A stretch of 64,000 nt of DNA, from positions 150,273 through 214,272 of the forward strand of contig NZ_CP083762.1 of NCBI RefSeq assembly GCF_023558375.1. The letters are read 5' to 3'. This stretch comes from Chroococcidiopsis sp. CCMEE 29 (GTDB taxonomy: Bacteria; Cyanobacteriota; Cyanobacteriia; Cyanobacteriales; Chroococcidiopsidaceae). How positions within the stretch are numbered: the stretch's first letter is position 1; the number at the start of each line of letters is the position of its first letter. Shown piece after piece: positions 8,701 to 15,623 of this stretch. The position numbers and the translations under genes are program-made. Below the pieces are notes generated by a model. It did not search any database, had not been told where the DNA came from, and was given only the letters and a program-made list of their open reading frames with translations.

Positions 8701-9408
8701 TTAGCTATCAGGGTCGGTGGTAGAAGAGAGGCGTTTTAAATAGTTTTTGACGGTATTGTATGAAAGCCCTGTTTCGCGGCTGATTTTCCCCTGAGAATAG
8801 CCTGCTGCTTTCATTCCAATGAGTTTATCCTGCCACTGTTCAAAGCCATTGGGGCGCCCCCATGTCACTCCCTGTGCCCGCAGCCGTTCAATGCCCGCTT
8901 TGGTCCGCTCGGAGATGCGGACTGCTTCATGATTCGCGAGGTAGGACAGCATTCCCAGCACCACATGGGCGATCAGTTCATTGTCGCTGTCGAGCAGCGG
9001 TTCGGTGAAGCTTTTGAATTTGACGCCGTAGGCATCCAGCTGCTGCAGATAGTGGATCGTCTTCTGAATGCCTTCCCGGGTGAAGCGGTCAAGAGACCAG
9101 AACAGCACCACGTCAAAGCGACGCTGCGCGGCATCCTTGAACATCTGTGCAAACTGCTGCCGCTCTCGCCTGCCCTTCCGGCCGGATTCGTAGTCAGTGT
9201 AGGTTTTGTAGATTTCCCATTCGTGCCGCTCGCAGAATTCCTTCAGCTGGCGCAGCTGGTTCTCCGGGTTTTGCCCTTTACGCACATATCGCCGGCGCTC
9301 GCTGGGCGCTTGCGTTGCTGATGGTTGTTGCTCGGCGTCGTCCTCTTTGGCGGTGGTGGACACCCGCAGGTAAATGCCAACGCGAATGGTTTTCTGTTGA
9401 TGGGTCAT
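8701..9408 (-). CDS. Serine recombinase/resolvase
   Basis: This 235-residue protein has a resolvase N-terminal domain. The catalytic Ser lies in GIYLRVSTTAK, followed by a charged insert (about 20-45), NQLRQLKEFCERHEWEIYKTYTDYESGRKGRR, LFWSLDRFTREG with the conserved Arg residues, and NHEAVRISERTKAGIERLRAQG. The C-terminus is an HTH (GYSQGKISRETGLSYNTVKNYL). It should catalyse site-specific resolution or inversion, as in plasmid multimer resolution. The start overlaps the stop of the upstream gene by 4 bp, so the two are translationally coupled. Confidence 0.9.
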   Translation of the reverse strand: MTHQQKTIRVGIYLRVSTTAKEDDAEQQPSATQAPSERRRYVRKGQNPENQLRQLKEFCERHEWEIYKTYTDYESGRKGRRERQQFAQMFKDAAQRRFDVVLFWSLDRFTREGIQKTIHYLQQLDAYGVKFKSFTEPLLDSDNELIAHVVLGMLSYLANHEAVRISERTKAGIERLRAQGVTWGRPNGFEQWQDKLIGMKAAGYSQGKISRETGLSYNTVKNYLKRLSSTTDPDS

Positions 9409-9899
9409 CGGCTGTGTTCCATGGCAGGGATGCTACTCTCCCGCTCATCACAAGCGCATTCCTTCCACTCCCATAGAAAATCTGACGCTGCTTCAAGGGC
9501 TAACTGTGTGCACAAGGGTTCAACCTTTTCCTCAAGCTCGGTCTGGAATGCTCGATCCAGCGCTTTTGCCGCGTAGAGTTCCGTTACCGCTTCGATGCAT
9601 ACGCGGACTTGTTTGCCGTCATGCCGCACGAATGTTCCACGACCATTGGCTTCAGCGTTGCATAACAGTTCGATCACCTGCGCTGCCCGTCCATTTCTAA
9701 AGCTCAGCTCTTCCAATGTGCCAATGCAGATTTTTCCGGCGATGGTATTGTTTTTCCAGTTTGTCCCTTTTCTGGGGATGATCTGGTTCGAGCTGATGTC
9801 AGCGATCACGAAGTCATTGTCATCGTCAGGGTCGATCCAGATTCCGAGATGGGATTCGGCTTCATTAAGGTCAGCAAGAAAATTGATCAGGTTGATCAT
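9405..9899 (-). CDS. Hypothetical protein coupled to the resolvase
   Basis: This 164-residue acidic protein begins MINLINFLADLNEAESHLGIWIDPDDDND and is otherwise of mixed alpha/beta character, with no membrane segment or familiar motif. I do not recognise a family. Its last four bases overlap the start of the serine recombinase gene, so the two form one operon. It may regulate the resolvase or be an accessory plasmid gene. The intergenic repeats at 9934-10058 lie directly upstream and probably contain the promoter. Confidence 0.6.
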   Translation of the reverse strand: MINLINFLADLNEAESHLGIWIDPDDDNDFVIADISSNQIIPRKGTNWKNNTIAGKICIGTLEELSFRNGRAAQVIELLCNAEANGRGTFVRHDGKQVRVCIEAVTELYAAKALDRAFQTELEEKVEPLCTQLALEAASDFLWEWKECACDERESSIPAMEHSR

Positions 9900-9933
9900 A
9901 CCCAGCTTTGGAGATGCATGTCCCGACTATACC

Positions 9934-10058
9934 AAAAAACGAGCGTTTTTTGATAGGGGTTTCTCCCTCCCCTGCCCTCTTCCCCAAACCCTTGCAAATC
10001 CAAGGAAAATGGCAGGCGCCGAAACGGCGTTTTTCCTACCCCTTTTTTGATAGGGGTT
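9934..10058. promoter_or_regulatory. Divergent control region with palindrome, direct repeats and a small hairpin
   Basis: Between two divergent genes lies a palindrome (AAAAAACG at 9934-9941 and CGTTTTTT at 9944-9951). There are also two direct copies of TTTTTTGATAGGGGTT (9946-9961 and 10043-10058), 97 bp apart. A short stem CGCCG/CGGCG followed by TTTTT sits at 10017-10034. The spacing suits an operator or iteron-like site that controls the resolvase operon on the left and vapBC on the right. Confidence 0.5.
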
Positions 10059-10157
10059 CACCGTTAAAATAGCTGACTTTTCTCTAAAATCTAAACTAAC
10101 CAAGTTCCAGCATGCTCCACCTTGCATCAATCGTTTGTTTGTGGCATTTTCATCCTT

Positions 10158-10472
10158 ATGGAACATTTATCCCAGGATTCCACGACTCAGGCTTTATCCA
10201 AGATGCACTCCGGTGGCAGGCTTGTCGTTCCTTCCCATCTCCGGGAAGCATTGCATTTCAATGTTGGCGATCAACTACTGCTTCGTGTGGAAGACGGTGA
10301 ACTTCGGGTGATCTCAAGGATGGAAGCCATTCGGCGTGCGCAGCAGCTGATTGCTCAGTCTATTCCTGCATCGGTATCGCTGGTTGATGAATTGATCGCC
10401 GATCGCCGAGCCGAGGCTGCACGGGAGGACAGCGAGTTCCACATCAGCCGGAGTGGGTCACTTCCTGAATGA
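10158..10472 (+). CDS. vapB: AbrB-type antitoxin of a VapBC pair
   Basis: The preferred start is the ATG at 10158, which gives about 104 residues; earlier TTG starts are less likely. The sequence LSKMHSGGRLVVPSHLREALHFNVGDQLLLRVEDGELRV is an AbrB/MazE swapped-hairpin DNA-binding domain. The C-terminal tail would wrap the toxin. It overlaps the following PIN-domain toxin by 4 bp (ATGA), the usual arrangement. The complex normally represses its own promoter, probably through the repeats just upstream. Confidence 0.85.
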   Translation: MEHLSQDSTTQALSKMHSGGRLVVPSHLREALHFNVGDQLLLRVEDGELRVISRMEAIRRAQQLIAQSIPASVSLVDELIADRRAEAAREDSEFHISRSGSLPE

Positions 10473-10858
10473 CTGCGGTCGTTCTTGACGCTTCCGCTGT
10501 CCTGGCCCTGCTTCACCGGGAGCCAGGATGGGAAATGGTTGCTCAGCGGGTTGCTGGTGCCATCATCGGCACAGTCAATCTAGTGGAAGTGATGGATAAG
10601 CTGACGCAACAAGACGTTAGCGCGCAGGTGGCCAAGGATGCCTTGAATTTCCTCAAGCTCGATATCAGGGATTTTACGCAGCCGCTGGCCGAGATGGCCT
10701 CTGCCCTGCTCACTGACACCAAACCATTTGGCCTATCGTTTGGTGACCGGGCATGCCTTGCCCTAGCCAAAATGGAAAATGCTACTGCTTTGACAGGCGA
10801 TCGCGCCTGGCAGCAGGTGAAAGAGGTTATTGGTGTGGAAGTCGCGCTGATTCGTTGA
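10469..10858 (+). CDS. vapC: PIN-domain toxin of a VapBC pair
   Basis: This 129-residue protein has the acidic PIN residues: Asp in VVLDASAVLALL, Glu in NLVEVMDKL and the Asp pair in LSFGDRACLALAK with TGDRAW. PIN toxins are Mg-dependent ribonucleases that cleave tRNA or rRNA when the antitoxin is lost. Its length is normal and no key residue is missing, so the pair is probably functional and helps keep the plasmid-like segment. Confidence 0.88.
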   Translation: MTAVVLDASAVLALLHREPGWEMVAQRVAGAIIGTVNLVEVMDKLTQQDVSAQVAKDALNFLKLDIRDFTQPLAEMASALLTDTKPFGLSFGDRACLALAKMENATALTGDRAWQQVKEVIGVEVALIR

Positions 10859-10925
10859 TGCCGGCAAGGATCAGGCGTACCAACCAGCTACTATCTCCTA
10901 TTGCTCCTTGGAAAGGATGATCCTC

Positions 10926-11168
10926 ATGGCAGAAATTCGCGTTCGCAATCTTCCAGACTGGCTGGTTGAATGGTACAAGGATTCTGCCGAGCAGCAAGGA
11001 ACAACGCTGGAAGGGTATATGCGCCAGATGCTTCATCAGTTGGCGTTGTCCCAGCAGTCCGCTTTTGCTGCCGAGCTACAGCAAGGGCTTGACCAGTTGG
11101 CGCAGAAATATTCTGCCATGCCTGATAGCACATCGTTGATCCGGGAAATGCGGGACGAGCGGGGCTAA
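10926..11168 (+). CDS. FitA-like ribbon-helix-helix antitoxin
   Basis: The ATG at 10926 (MAEIRVRNLPDWLVEW) is preceded by GGAAAGGA and is preferred over earlier in-frame codons. The 80-residue product has the ribbon-helix-helix start of FitA/VapB antitoxins, then EQQGTTLEGYMRQMLHQLA. Its partner should be the PIN toxin that begins at 11170. That gene is broken, so this antitoxin is now probably an orphan DNA-binding protein. Confidence 0.8.
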   Translation: MAEIRVRNLPDWLVEWYKDSAEQQGTTLEGYMRQMLHQLALSQQSAFAAELQQGLDQLAQKYSAMPDSTSLIREMRDERG

Positions 11169-11169
11169 G

Positions 11170-11325
11170 ATGCTTGTCGTCGATGCCAGCGTTGTGGTGA
11201 AGTGTTACTGCCTCTGCCTGACCATGCGATCAGTTAGAAGAGCATCCATTCCTGACTTGTTTCTGTCTTTCTGGTTTACTGGCAAGCCAGTATTATGGTT
11301 TTCTGTCTTTATGGTAAGCTACTAG
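11170..11325 (+). pseudogene. Truncated PIN-domain toxin
   Basis: One base after the antitoxin stop a frame opens with MLVVDASVVVKCY, the typical first strand and first catalytic Asp of a PIN toxin. After about 14 residues the resemblance ends. The remainder to the TAG at 11323 reads unrelated sequence, including the repeat at 11281-11317 next to an IS630. Most of the nuclease domain, with the other acidic residues, has been lost. Confidence 0.7.
11281..11317. repeat. Dispersed 37-bp repeat, copy 1
   Basis: The stretch GCAAGCCAGTATTATGG followed by TTTTCTGTCTTTATGGTA recurs with four changes at 18260-18295 (GAAAGCCAGTATTATGG, then CTTTCTGTATTTATGGTA). It contains ATGGnTTTCTGTnTTTATGG direct sub-repeats, and in the second copy a perfect GAAAGCCA/TGGCTTTC palindrome. 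Copy 1 abuts an IS630 and a truncated toxin. Copy 2 covers the end of a broken ATPase gene. Confidence 0.6.
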
Positions 11326-11329
11326 ACAT

Positions 11330-12019
11330 CTAATCTGCAATTGCTCTATTTCCCTTATTACGGATTCTTCTATTCCAATTAATTACTAATTCTCCCTGAT
11401 TGAGTAACCTATGCAGGAGTTCTTTAAGTTGCCCCACGGACTGAAATAGCCGATGTGCAATAAACTCTTTACAGGAATGCCACACTAATTCAATTAAATT
11501 GAAGTCCGGGCTATAAGCAGGTAAAAAACACAAGTGAATGTTTGGTAGTGCTTGCTCTATTTTCTCAACGATATCTTCACGTTTGTGATAGCTGGCATTA
11601 TCCAAAATTACTAGAACTCTCGGACCTGTCTTTTCATAAAGCTCAGAGTCATTTCCTTGCTCAATCCATTCTTGTTTAACAAATTCATTCAGTAATTCCA
11701 ACTGCTCAAAAAAACTCTCTCCCTTGCCTTTGTCAATAAAATAGCACAAGCGTTTTCGGTCATGATAACGCAGCCCACCCATGACATTTACTCGCCCTCG
11801 ACTCCTTTGACCTGTAACTTTTCTTCGCCAACCTCGGCGTGTCCAGCACTTACGCCGTAGCACTCGTAAACTAAAGCCGGTCTCATCCCAAAACCATACC
11901 TGGAAAAGCTCCGGCGCTACCTGCCCTGCTTTCAGATCGGTCTCTAATTTCTCTCGAAATACCACTCGTTTGGTCGCATCTTGCTTATCCTCTAAGCTGT
12001 ATTTCGCCCAGATGTACAC
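11330..12019 (-). CDS. IS630-family transposase, catalytic frame
   Basis: This 229-residue frame has the DDE signature of the IS630/Tc1 superfamily: WFWDETGFSLRV (first Asp), VLVILDNASYHK (second Asp) and FLPAYSPDFNLIELVWHSCK (Glu). It begins in the overlap with the DNA-binding frame and is likely translated by frameshifting on the A-run. The product would cut and paste at TA dinucleotides. Confidence 0.87.
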   Translation of the reverse strand: MYIWAKYSLEDKQDATKRVVFREKLETDLKAGQVAPELFQVWFWDETGFSLRVLRRKCWTRRGWRRKVTGQRSRGRVNVMGGLRYHDRKRLCYFIDKGKGESFFEQLELLNEFVKQEWIEQGNDSELYEKTGPRVLVILDNASYHKREDIVEKIEQALPNIHLCFLPAYSPDFNLIELVWHSCKEFIAHRLFQSVGQLKELLHRLLNQGELVINWNRRIRNKGNRAIAD

Positions 12020-12440
12020 ATACTTTTTTTTGCAATATTCGACTAATTTGCTTGCTACTCAGCTTAATCCCGGTCTGTTCTAGCAGATAAGTTGATAATC
12101 GCCCAGTTGTCCATCTGCCAAATTCATAACCAAGTTCACTCGGAGCTTTCTCGACCACTTCTAGGAGCAATTCAATATATTGCTCAGTCGCCTTTCGGTA
12201 GTTGCCCTGCTCGCGTTTATCTCGTAAACTATCGAGATTCTCGGGGTCTCCATGCACACACCAGTAAGCCACACTACGGTAACTACAACCGATGAAATTA
12301 ACAATCTCTTGATAAGTTTTGCCATCATTTTGTAGCAGGAGAATCAGGGCATGTTCTCGCAATCGAGGATGATCGCCTTCTCGCACTACCGCTTGCAGAC
12401 GTTCTTTCTGTTCTTGATTTAAAAACCCCTTTGCAGGCAT
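11985..12440 (-). CDS. IS630-family transposase, N-terminal frame
   Basis: This 151-residue frame begins MPAKGFLNQEQKERLQAVV. It contains the paired HTH/homeodomain-like DNA-binding region (REHALILLLQNDGKTYQEIVNFIGCSYRSVAYW, then SELGYEFGRWTTGRLSTYLLEQTGIKLSSKQISRIL). It ends shortly after a run of eight A residues (minus strand, about 12026-12033). There a frameshift would join it to the catalytic frame, as is common in IS630 elements. Confidence 0.85.
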   Translation of the reverse strand: MPAKGFLNQEQKERLQAVVREGDHPRLREHALILLLQNDGKTYQEIVNFIGCSYRSVAYWCVHGDPENLDSLRDKREQGNYRKATEQYIELLLEVVEKAPSELGYEFGRWTTGRLSTYLLEQTGIKLSSKQISRILQKKVCVHLGEIQLRG

Positions 12441-12504
12441 AGTCCAAGCTCTTCTGAAGCTTTAATATTTTAATTCTATCTCTTTTAGAAGTCCATTAGC
12501 TTAT

Positions 12505-12807
12505 TTAGCCGGCGATGACCATCCGCTGATCGTTTTTTTCCAGCACCAGGCGGTAGCCGCATGTTTTTGCCAGGTTCACGAAATTGGCGATCTTTATGTC
12601 TTTCTGCTTGCCAGAGCGCACGTTTTGGATGGTTATTGCTGACACGTCGATTTCTTCGGCAAGTTTTCGCACGGATTGATCGTCGTCATCCATCATGGCG
12701 TGCACCAGCTCGGATAGCAGAAATTCCTTGTATCCTTCCTCGAAACGTTCCTTGAAAGCCGGATTTTGCATCATCCGGTCAAATGTCGATTGTGGCGCGT
12801 CATGCAT
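12505..12807 (-). CDS. XRE-family antitoxin-like protein, orphan
   Basis: The ATG at 12807 (MHDAPQSTFDRMMQN) has a near-perfect AAGGAG six bases upstream, so I prefer it to the longer frame from 12918. The 100-residue product has an HTH (SVRKLAEEIDVSAITIQNVRSGKQKDIKIANFVNLAKTCG) followed by a short strand and resembles HigA2-type antitoxins. No toxin gene is adjacent on this strand. It may be a solitary regulator left over from a toxin-antitoxin pair. Confidence 0.7.
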   Translation of the reverse strand: MHDAPQSTFDRMMQNPAFKERFEEGYKEFLLSELVHAMMDDDDQSVRKLAEEIDVSAITIQNVRSGKQKDIKIANFVNLAKTCGYRLVLEKNDQRMVIAG

Positions 12808-12940
12808 AATAGGTCTCCTTTTCATCAAAACCCATCTATCCAGCCATGAAATGCGTGGCAAGCCATTGCTATCGGTTGTTTTTTTTTGACAATCACCTTT
12901 TTTCTCTTTACGATTCAAGCTGGCGCAGCGCGGAAAATGC

Positions 12941-13024
12941 TTGACAAGCCAACCTTGTTTTAGCTAGGCTGTTCTCAACATACCCGCCACGCCTCTCAAC
13001 GATGCGCAACAGGCGGGTTTTTTA
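12941..13024 (+). ncRNA. Candidate short regulatory RNA with its own promoter and terminator
   Basis: A perfect TTGACA (12941-12946) is followed 18 bp later by TAGGCT, a weak -10 box. An intrinsic terminator begins soon after: ACCCGCC (12982-12988) pairs with GGCGGGT (13012-13018), followed by TTTTTT. A transcript starting near 12977 would be only about 45-50 nt, essentially one hairpin with a 23-nt loop. It is divergent from the XRE gene. It could be an antisense or leader RNA of a lost plasmid system; no target is visible. Confidence 0.4.
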
Positions 13025-13172
13025 GTTGTCAAAAATTCCTTTCACCAAACCGGGTCTTTCCATCCAGCAGCAAGTTACCCTTCTGCAAGGGAGAGGAATG
13101 GTAATTTCCTCTATTGAACAAGCCCATCACTATTTACAGTTCATTGGGTATTATCGTTGATATGGGGTTTCC

Positions 13173-14291
13173 TTACATCTTGCACCAGTCCACATTGATG
13201 TCCAGTCCATAACGTTTAGCTAAAGGGCGTAAGCGTTGAATCTCTGCCAACAATGGGAATAACGCCATCAGTGGGAGCAGCAGCTCAAGAGCTTTTTGTG
13301 CAGCCTCACCCCAATCAGGTCTAGCTCCTCCTCCTTCTAAATGGAGGTGAGCCCAATGAGCTAGTAGGTAAGCAGTCAACGATAGGACCAACCATCTGTA
13401 CACTCCCAAGAGTGTTTGTTGACCAAAACGATGAAGGCCAAAGCGGTGTTTAATAGTTTTGAAAAATCCCTCAATTCCCCAACGCCGACGACCCCACCAG
13501 GTAATGGTGCTACCCTTAAGAGCTTTAGTGGACAGGACATAACGTTTTTCTAACTTACCATCTGAGCGCTTGAAATAGTACCAGGACAGATGGACCGGGA
13601 ATTTCAAACCGAGCAGTCGTAATTGCTGTCCGCGTTTGTGCAGTTGTGCAACATTACGCCCATCCTCCAACCTCCGGTCGCAAGGAACTCCCACCAAAGC
13701 ATGGTGTTTGAGCTTCCGTACTCTAGTGATAAACGCATTACTGCCAAAGGCAGTATCGGCCAGAATTAACACTTCAAACTGTTGTGTCAGGGTTTTAGGC
13801 AAGCTCTTGACCAATCGCAATCCCAGTTTTGCTGGGGAGGGGGTATCCTTGCCACGGTAAATGCGAAAACCCCAAGGCACTCGCCATTGTCCCACTACCA
13901 GGTAGAGCATCACTAAATGAAGTCCTCGTTTGCGATTGTAGACGCGGATAAGATGCTTAAACTCCTTGAACTTACCGACTTTCTCTACAGTTGTCAGGTC
14001 GAGTATCACCTGGAGAGTTGGTCGCCGTCCGACTCGCGGTTGGGACAGGATTTGCTGAAGAACTGCTTGACGCACTGCCCTAATCACCTGCCGCGTTGGC
14101 CACTTGTACTCGTTGAGAAACCGGCTCAATGCACTGGCAGACTTTGTTTTGCAGTGTTCAGGCAGAGGAGATCCTTGACCTTCTAAGAATAACCCCAGCA
14201 GTGCTTGCAGACTGTCTTGCTGGTAAACACTGGGCATCAGAGCTTGTAGTCCTGAAACAAGGGCTTGGGCTTGCGGCAATATGGCAGACAT
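13173..14291 (-). CDS. IS4-family transposase
   Basis: This 372-residue DDE transposase has Asp in VILDLTTVEKVGKF, Asp in VLILADTAFGSNAF and the C-terminal signature RRRWGIEGFFKTIKHRFGL, close to the YREK motif of IS4-type enzymes. The beta-strand insertion between the second Asp and the Glu includes YVLSTKALKGSTITWWG. The reading frame is intact. I could not define the inverted repeats, so only the coding region is listed. Its insertion separates the XRE/ncRNA region from the iteron cluster. Confidence 0.88.
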   Translation of the reverse strand: MSAILPQAQALVSGLQALMPSVYQQDSLQALLGLFLEGQGSPLPEHCKTKSASALSRFLNEYKWPTRQVIRAVRQAVLQQILSQPRVGRRPTLQVILDLTTVEKVGKFKEFKHLIRVYNRKRGLHLVMLYLVVGQWRVPWGFRIYRGKDTPSPAKLGLRLVKSLPKTLTQQFEVLILADTAFGSNAFITRVRKLKHHALVGVPCDRRLEDGRNVAQLHKRGQQLRLLGLKFPVHLSWYYFKRSDGKLEKRYVLSTKALKGSTITWWGRRRWGIEGFFKTIKHRFGLHRFGQQTLLGVYRWLVLSLTAYLLAHWAHLHLEGGGARPDWGEAAQKALELLLPLMALFPLLAEIQRLRPLAKRYGLDINVDWCKM

Positions 14292-14413
14292 GAACGGGTA
14301 GAGTATAAACGTTTATCTATGTCTTTTTCTCACTTCCAAAGAAGCGAGCGTGCAAGTTGAGTGCGGACCTTTACGGGGTGCCAGTATCATCGGAACAAAA
14401 AATCGGGTTAAGA

Positions 14414-14524
14414 GTTTTATTCCTGTGATAACGATAAAAAAGCAGGTTTTTAGATTTTTCCTGCATCCTTTGTTCGAGCAGGGGTTCGGCGTTTTATTCC
14501 TGTGATAAGGATTGTTATCACAGG
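14414..14524. repeat. Iteron-like cluster with a 26-bp dyad
   Basis: GTTTTATTCCTGTGATAA occurs twice in direct orientation (14414-14431 and 14491-14508), 77 bp apart. The second copy forms a dyad with TTATCACAGG (14515-14524): CCTGTGATAA, a 6-base spacer, then the exact reverse complement. Between the direct repeats, GCAGG and CCTGC (14442-14464) form a smaller T-rich stem. The pattern suits binding sites for a plasmid replication or partition protein, or a strong dimeric operator. No Rep gene is adjacent. Confidence 0.55.
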
Positions 14525-14708
14525 TATTCTAGGTGAATGAAACTGCTATTTTAGTATCTGCCAAAAAGAGCATCCAGCAAGGCTTTCAAGCTTAACCCGG
14601 TTTACTGTTCCATTGCTACTCGCACGCCTTTACCCCCTCGTCGATACCGCTACCCATAAACGGTTCACTACGAGCTTTGTGTCCTCAAAAGGTTTTTGAA
14701 CACAACTG

Positions 14709-14736
14709 TTGACAATACCTCCCATATGTCTAATAT
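14709..14736 (+). promoter_or_regulatory. Promoter of the TetR gene
   Basis: TTGACA (14709-14714), a 16-bp spacer and TAATAT (14731-14736) make a strong sigma-70-type promoter. The expected start of transcription is within a base or two of the ATG at 14745. The message would be leaderless or nearly so, and there is no Shine-Dalgarno sequence. Confidence 0.6.
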
Positions 14737-14744
14737 TTGTATGT

Positions 14745-15371
14745 ATGACCAAACAAAACCTAGCTTCGCAAGAGAAGACGCGCAAAAAGTCCGGCGACAA
14801 TCGCTCGCTCCTGATTACTGCCGCTTATAAGCTGTTGGCACAGCAGGGCTACGAAGCGACGACGGTGAAGGAGATCGCCCGGGTTGCCGATGTTTCCCCA
14901 GGTCTGTTCCACTACTATTTCGACTCCAAAGAGCAGTTGCTGCTCGAGGTGATTAGGGAAGCCTCAGACCAGTACAAACGCACGATGGCTCAACTGCGCG
15001 ACGAGGTGCCTCGCCAGAACCTTACGGAAGCGGCGCTCGCTCGAACCAAGGAGCGGGTGGCTCGGGAACCTGAGTGGTTCCGGCTATGCTACGAGCTCTA
15101 CGCGCTCGGCATGCGCAACCCGGGCTTGCTGCCAGCGGCGGGCGAACTGCTTGAGCGCAAACGGAATGGTATCGCCAAGATGCTGCAAGCGATTGCGGGC
15201 GAGTCAAGTGAAGATGGGCAAAGTAGCTGGGATGCTTTAGCTGCTCTTTTGCTTGCCTGCTTCGACGGCCTTGCCCTTCAAAAGCTTACCCAACCTGACT
15301 TCGATCTTGATGCGGCTTTCCAGTTGCTTTACGAACTGGTGGAGCCCCGCCTTAAGAGCAACGAGGGCTGA
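14745..15371 (+). CDS. TetR-family transcriptional regulator
   Basis: Starting at the ATG at 14745 (MTKQNLASQEKTRKKSGD) this gives 208 residues. The N-terminal HTH reads LLITAAYKLLAQQGYEATTVKEIARVADVSPGLFHYYFDSKEQLL, a textbook TetR domain. The C-terminal ligand domain (about 75-200) is helical, with an unidentified ligand. The next gene, a small membrane protein, starts directly after the stop, so it is probably a co-transcribed target. The long in-frame extension to 14709 would overlap the promoter and is rejected. Confidence 0.9.
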   Translation: MTKQNLASQEKTRKKSGDNRSLLITAAYKLLAQQGYEATTVKEIARVADVSPGLFHYYFDSKEQLLLEVIREASDQYKRTMAQLRDEVPRQNLTEAALARTKERVAREPEWFRLCYELYALGMRNPGLLPAAGELLERKRNGIAKMLQAIAGESSEDGQSSWDALAALLLACFDGLALQKLTQPDFDLDAAFQLLYELVEPRLKSNEG

Positions 15372-15623
15372 GTGAGTGCTGCGGAAGCTCTACTGATTGA
15401 GGTTTTTAACAAGATGACTAATTCGCTGCTTTTAACTACTTTCTTATTGATACCGGGCATGATTTTCTCAACGATTGCTGTTGTAGGACAATCAAAATTC
15501 GGTTTTGCTGAAATTAATTCAGGGGTGTGGTGGCGCTTTCTGGCTCTAGTTTTCGGTGTTGCTTGCTTAATGTTGGCGCTAGCAGAGATGACCAATTCGC
15601 TGCCTTTAACTACTTTCTTGTTC
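15372..15623 (+). pseudogene. Small membrane protein, 3' end cut by IS1595
   Basis: A GTG at 15372 directly follows the TetR stop. The product has two hydrophobic segments (LLLTTFLLIPGMIFSTIAVV and FLALVFGVACLMLALA) and no family I recognise. The end of the frame runs into the IS1595 terminus at 15624, so the native C-terminus is missing. A 37-bp stretch at 15412-15448 is repeated with three changes at 15586-15622, immediately beside the IS end. The protein therefore repeats its MTNSLLLTTFL segment. Confidence 0.55.

Larger units (their letters stand above)
11330..12440 (-). mobile_element. IS630-family element (type 1, frameshifted transposase)
   Basis: Two overlapping frames (11985-12440 and 11330-12019) together make an IS630 transposase. 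I could not identify matching inverted repeats or the TA duplication. The right flank up to about 12495 and the left flank near 11326 were searched by eye without success. The true boundaries are therefore uncertain and one end may be lost. Confidence 0.75.

Noticed and set aside
11235-12500. TTAGAAG(AGCA)TCCATT at 11235 and TTAGAAGTCCATT at 12488 as ends of the IS630
   Set aside because: They are in direct, not inverted, orientation, so they cannot be the terminal inverted repeats.
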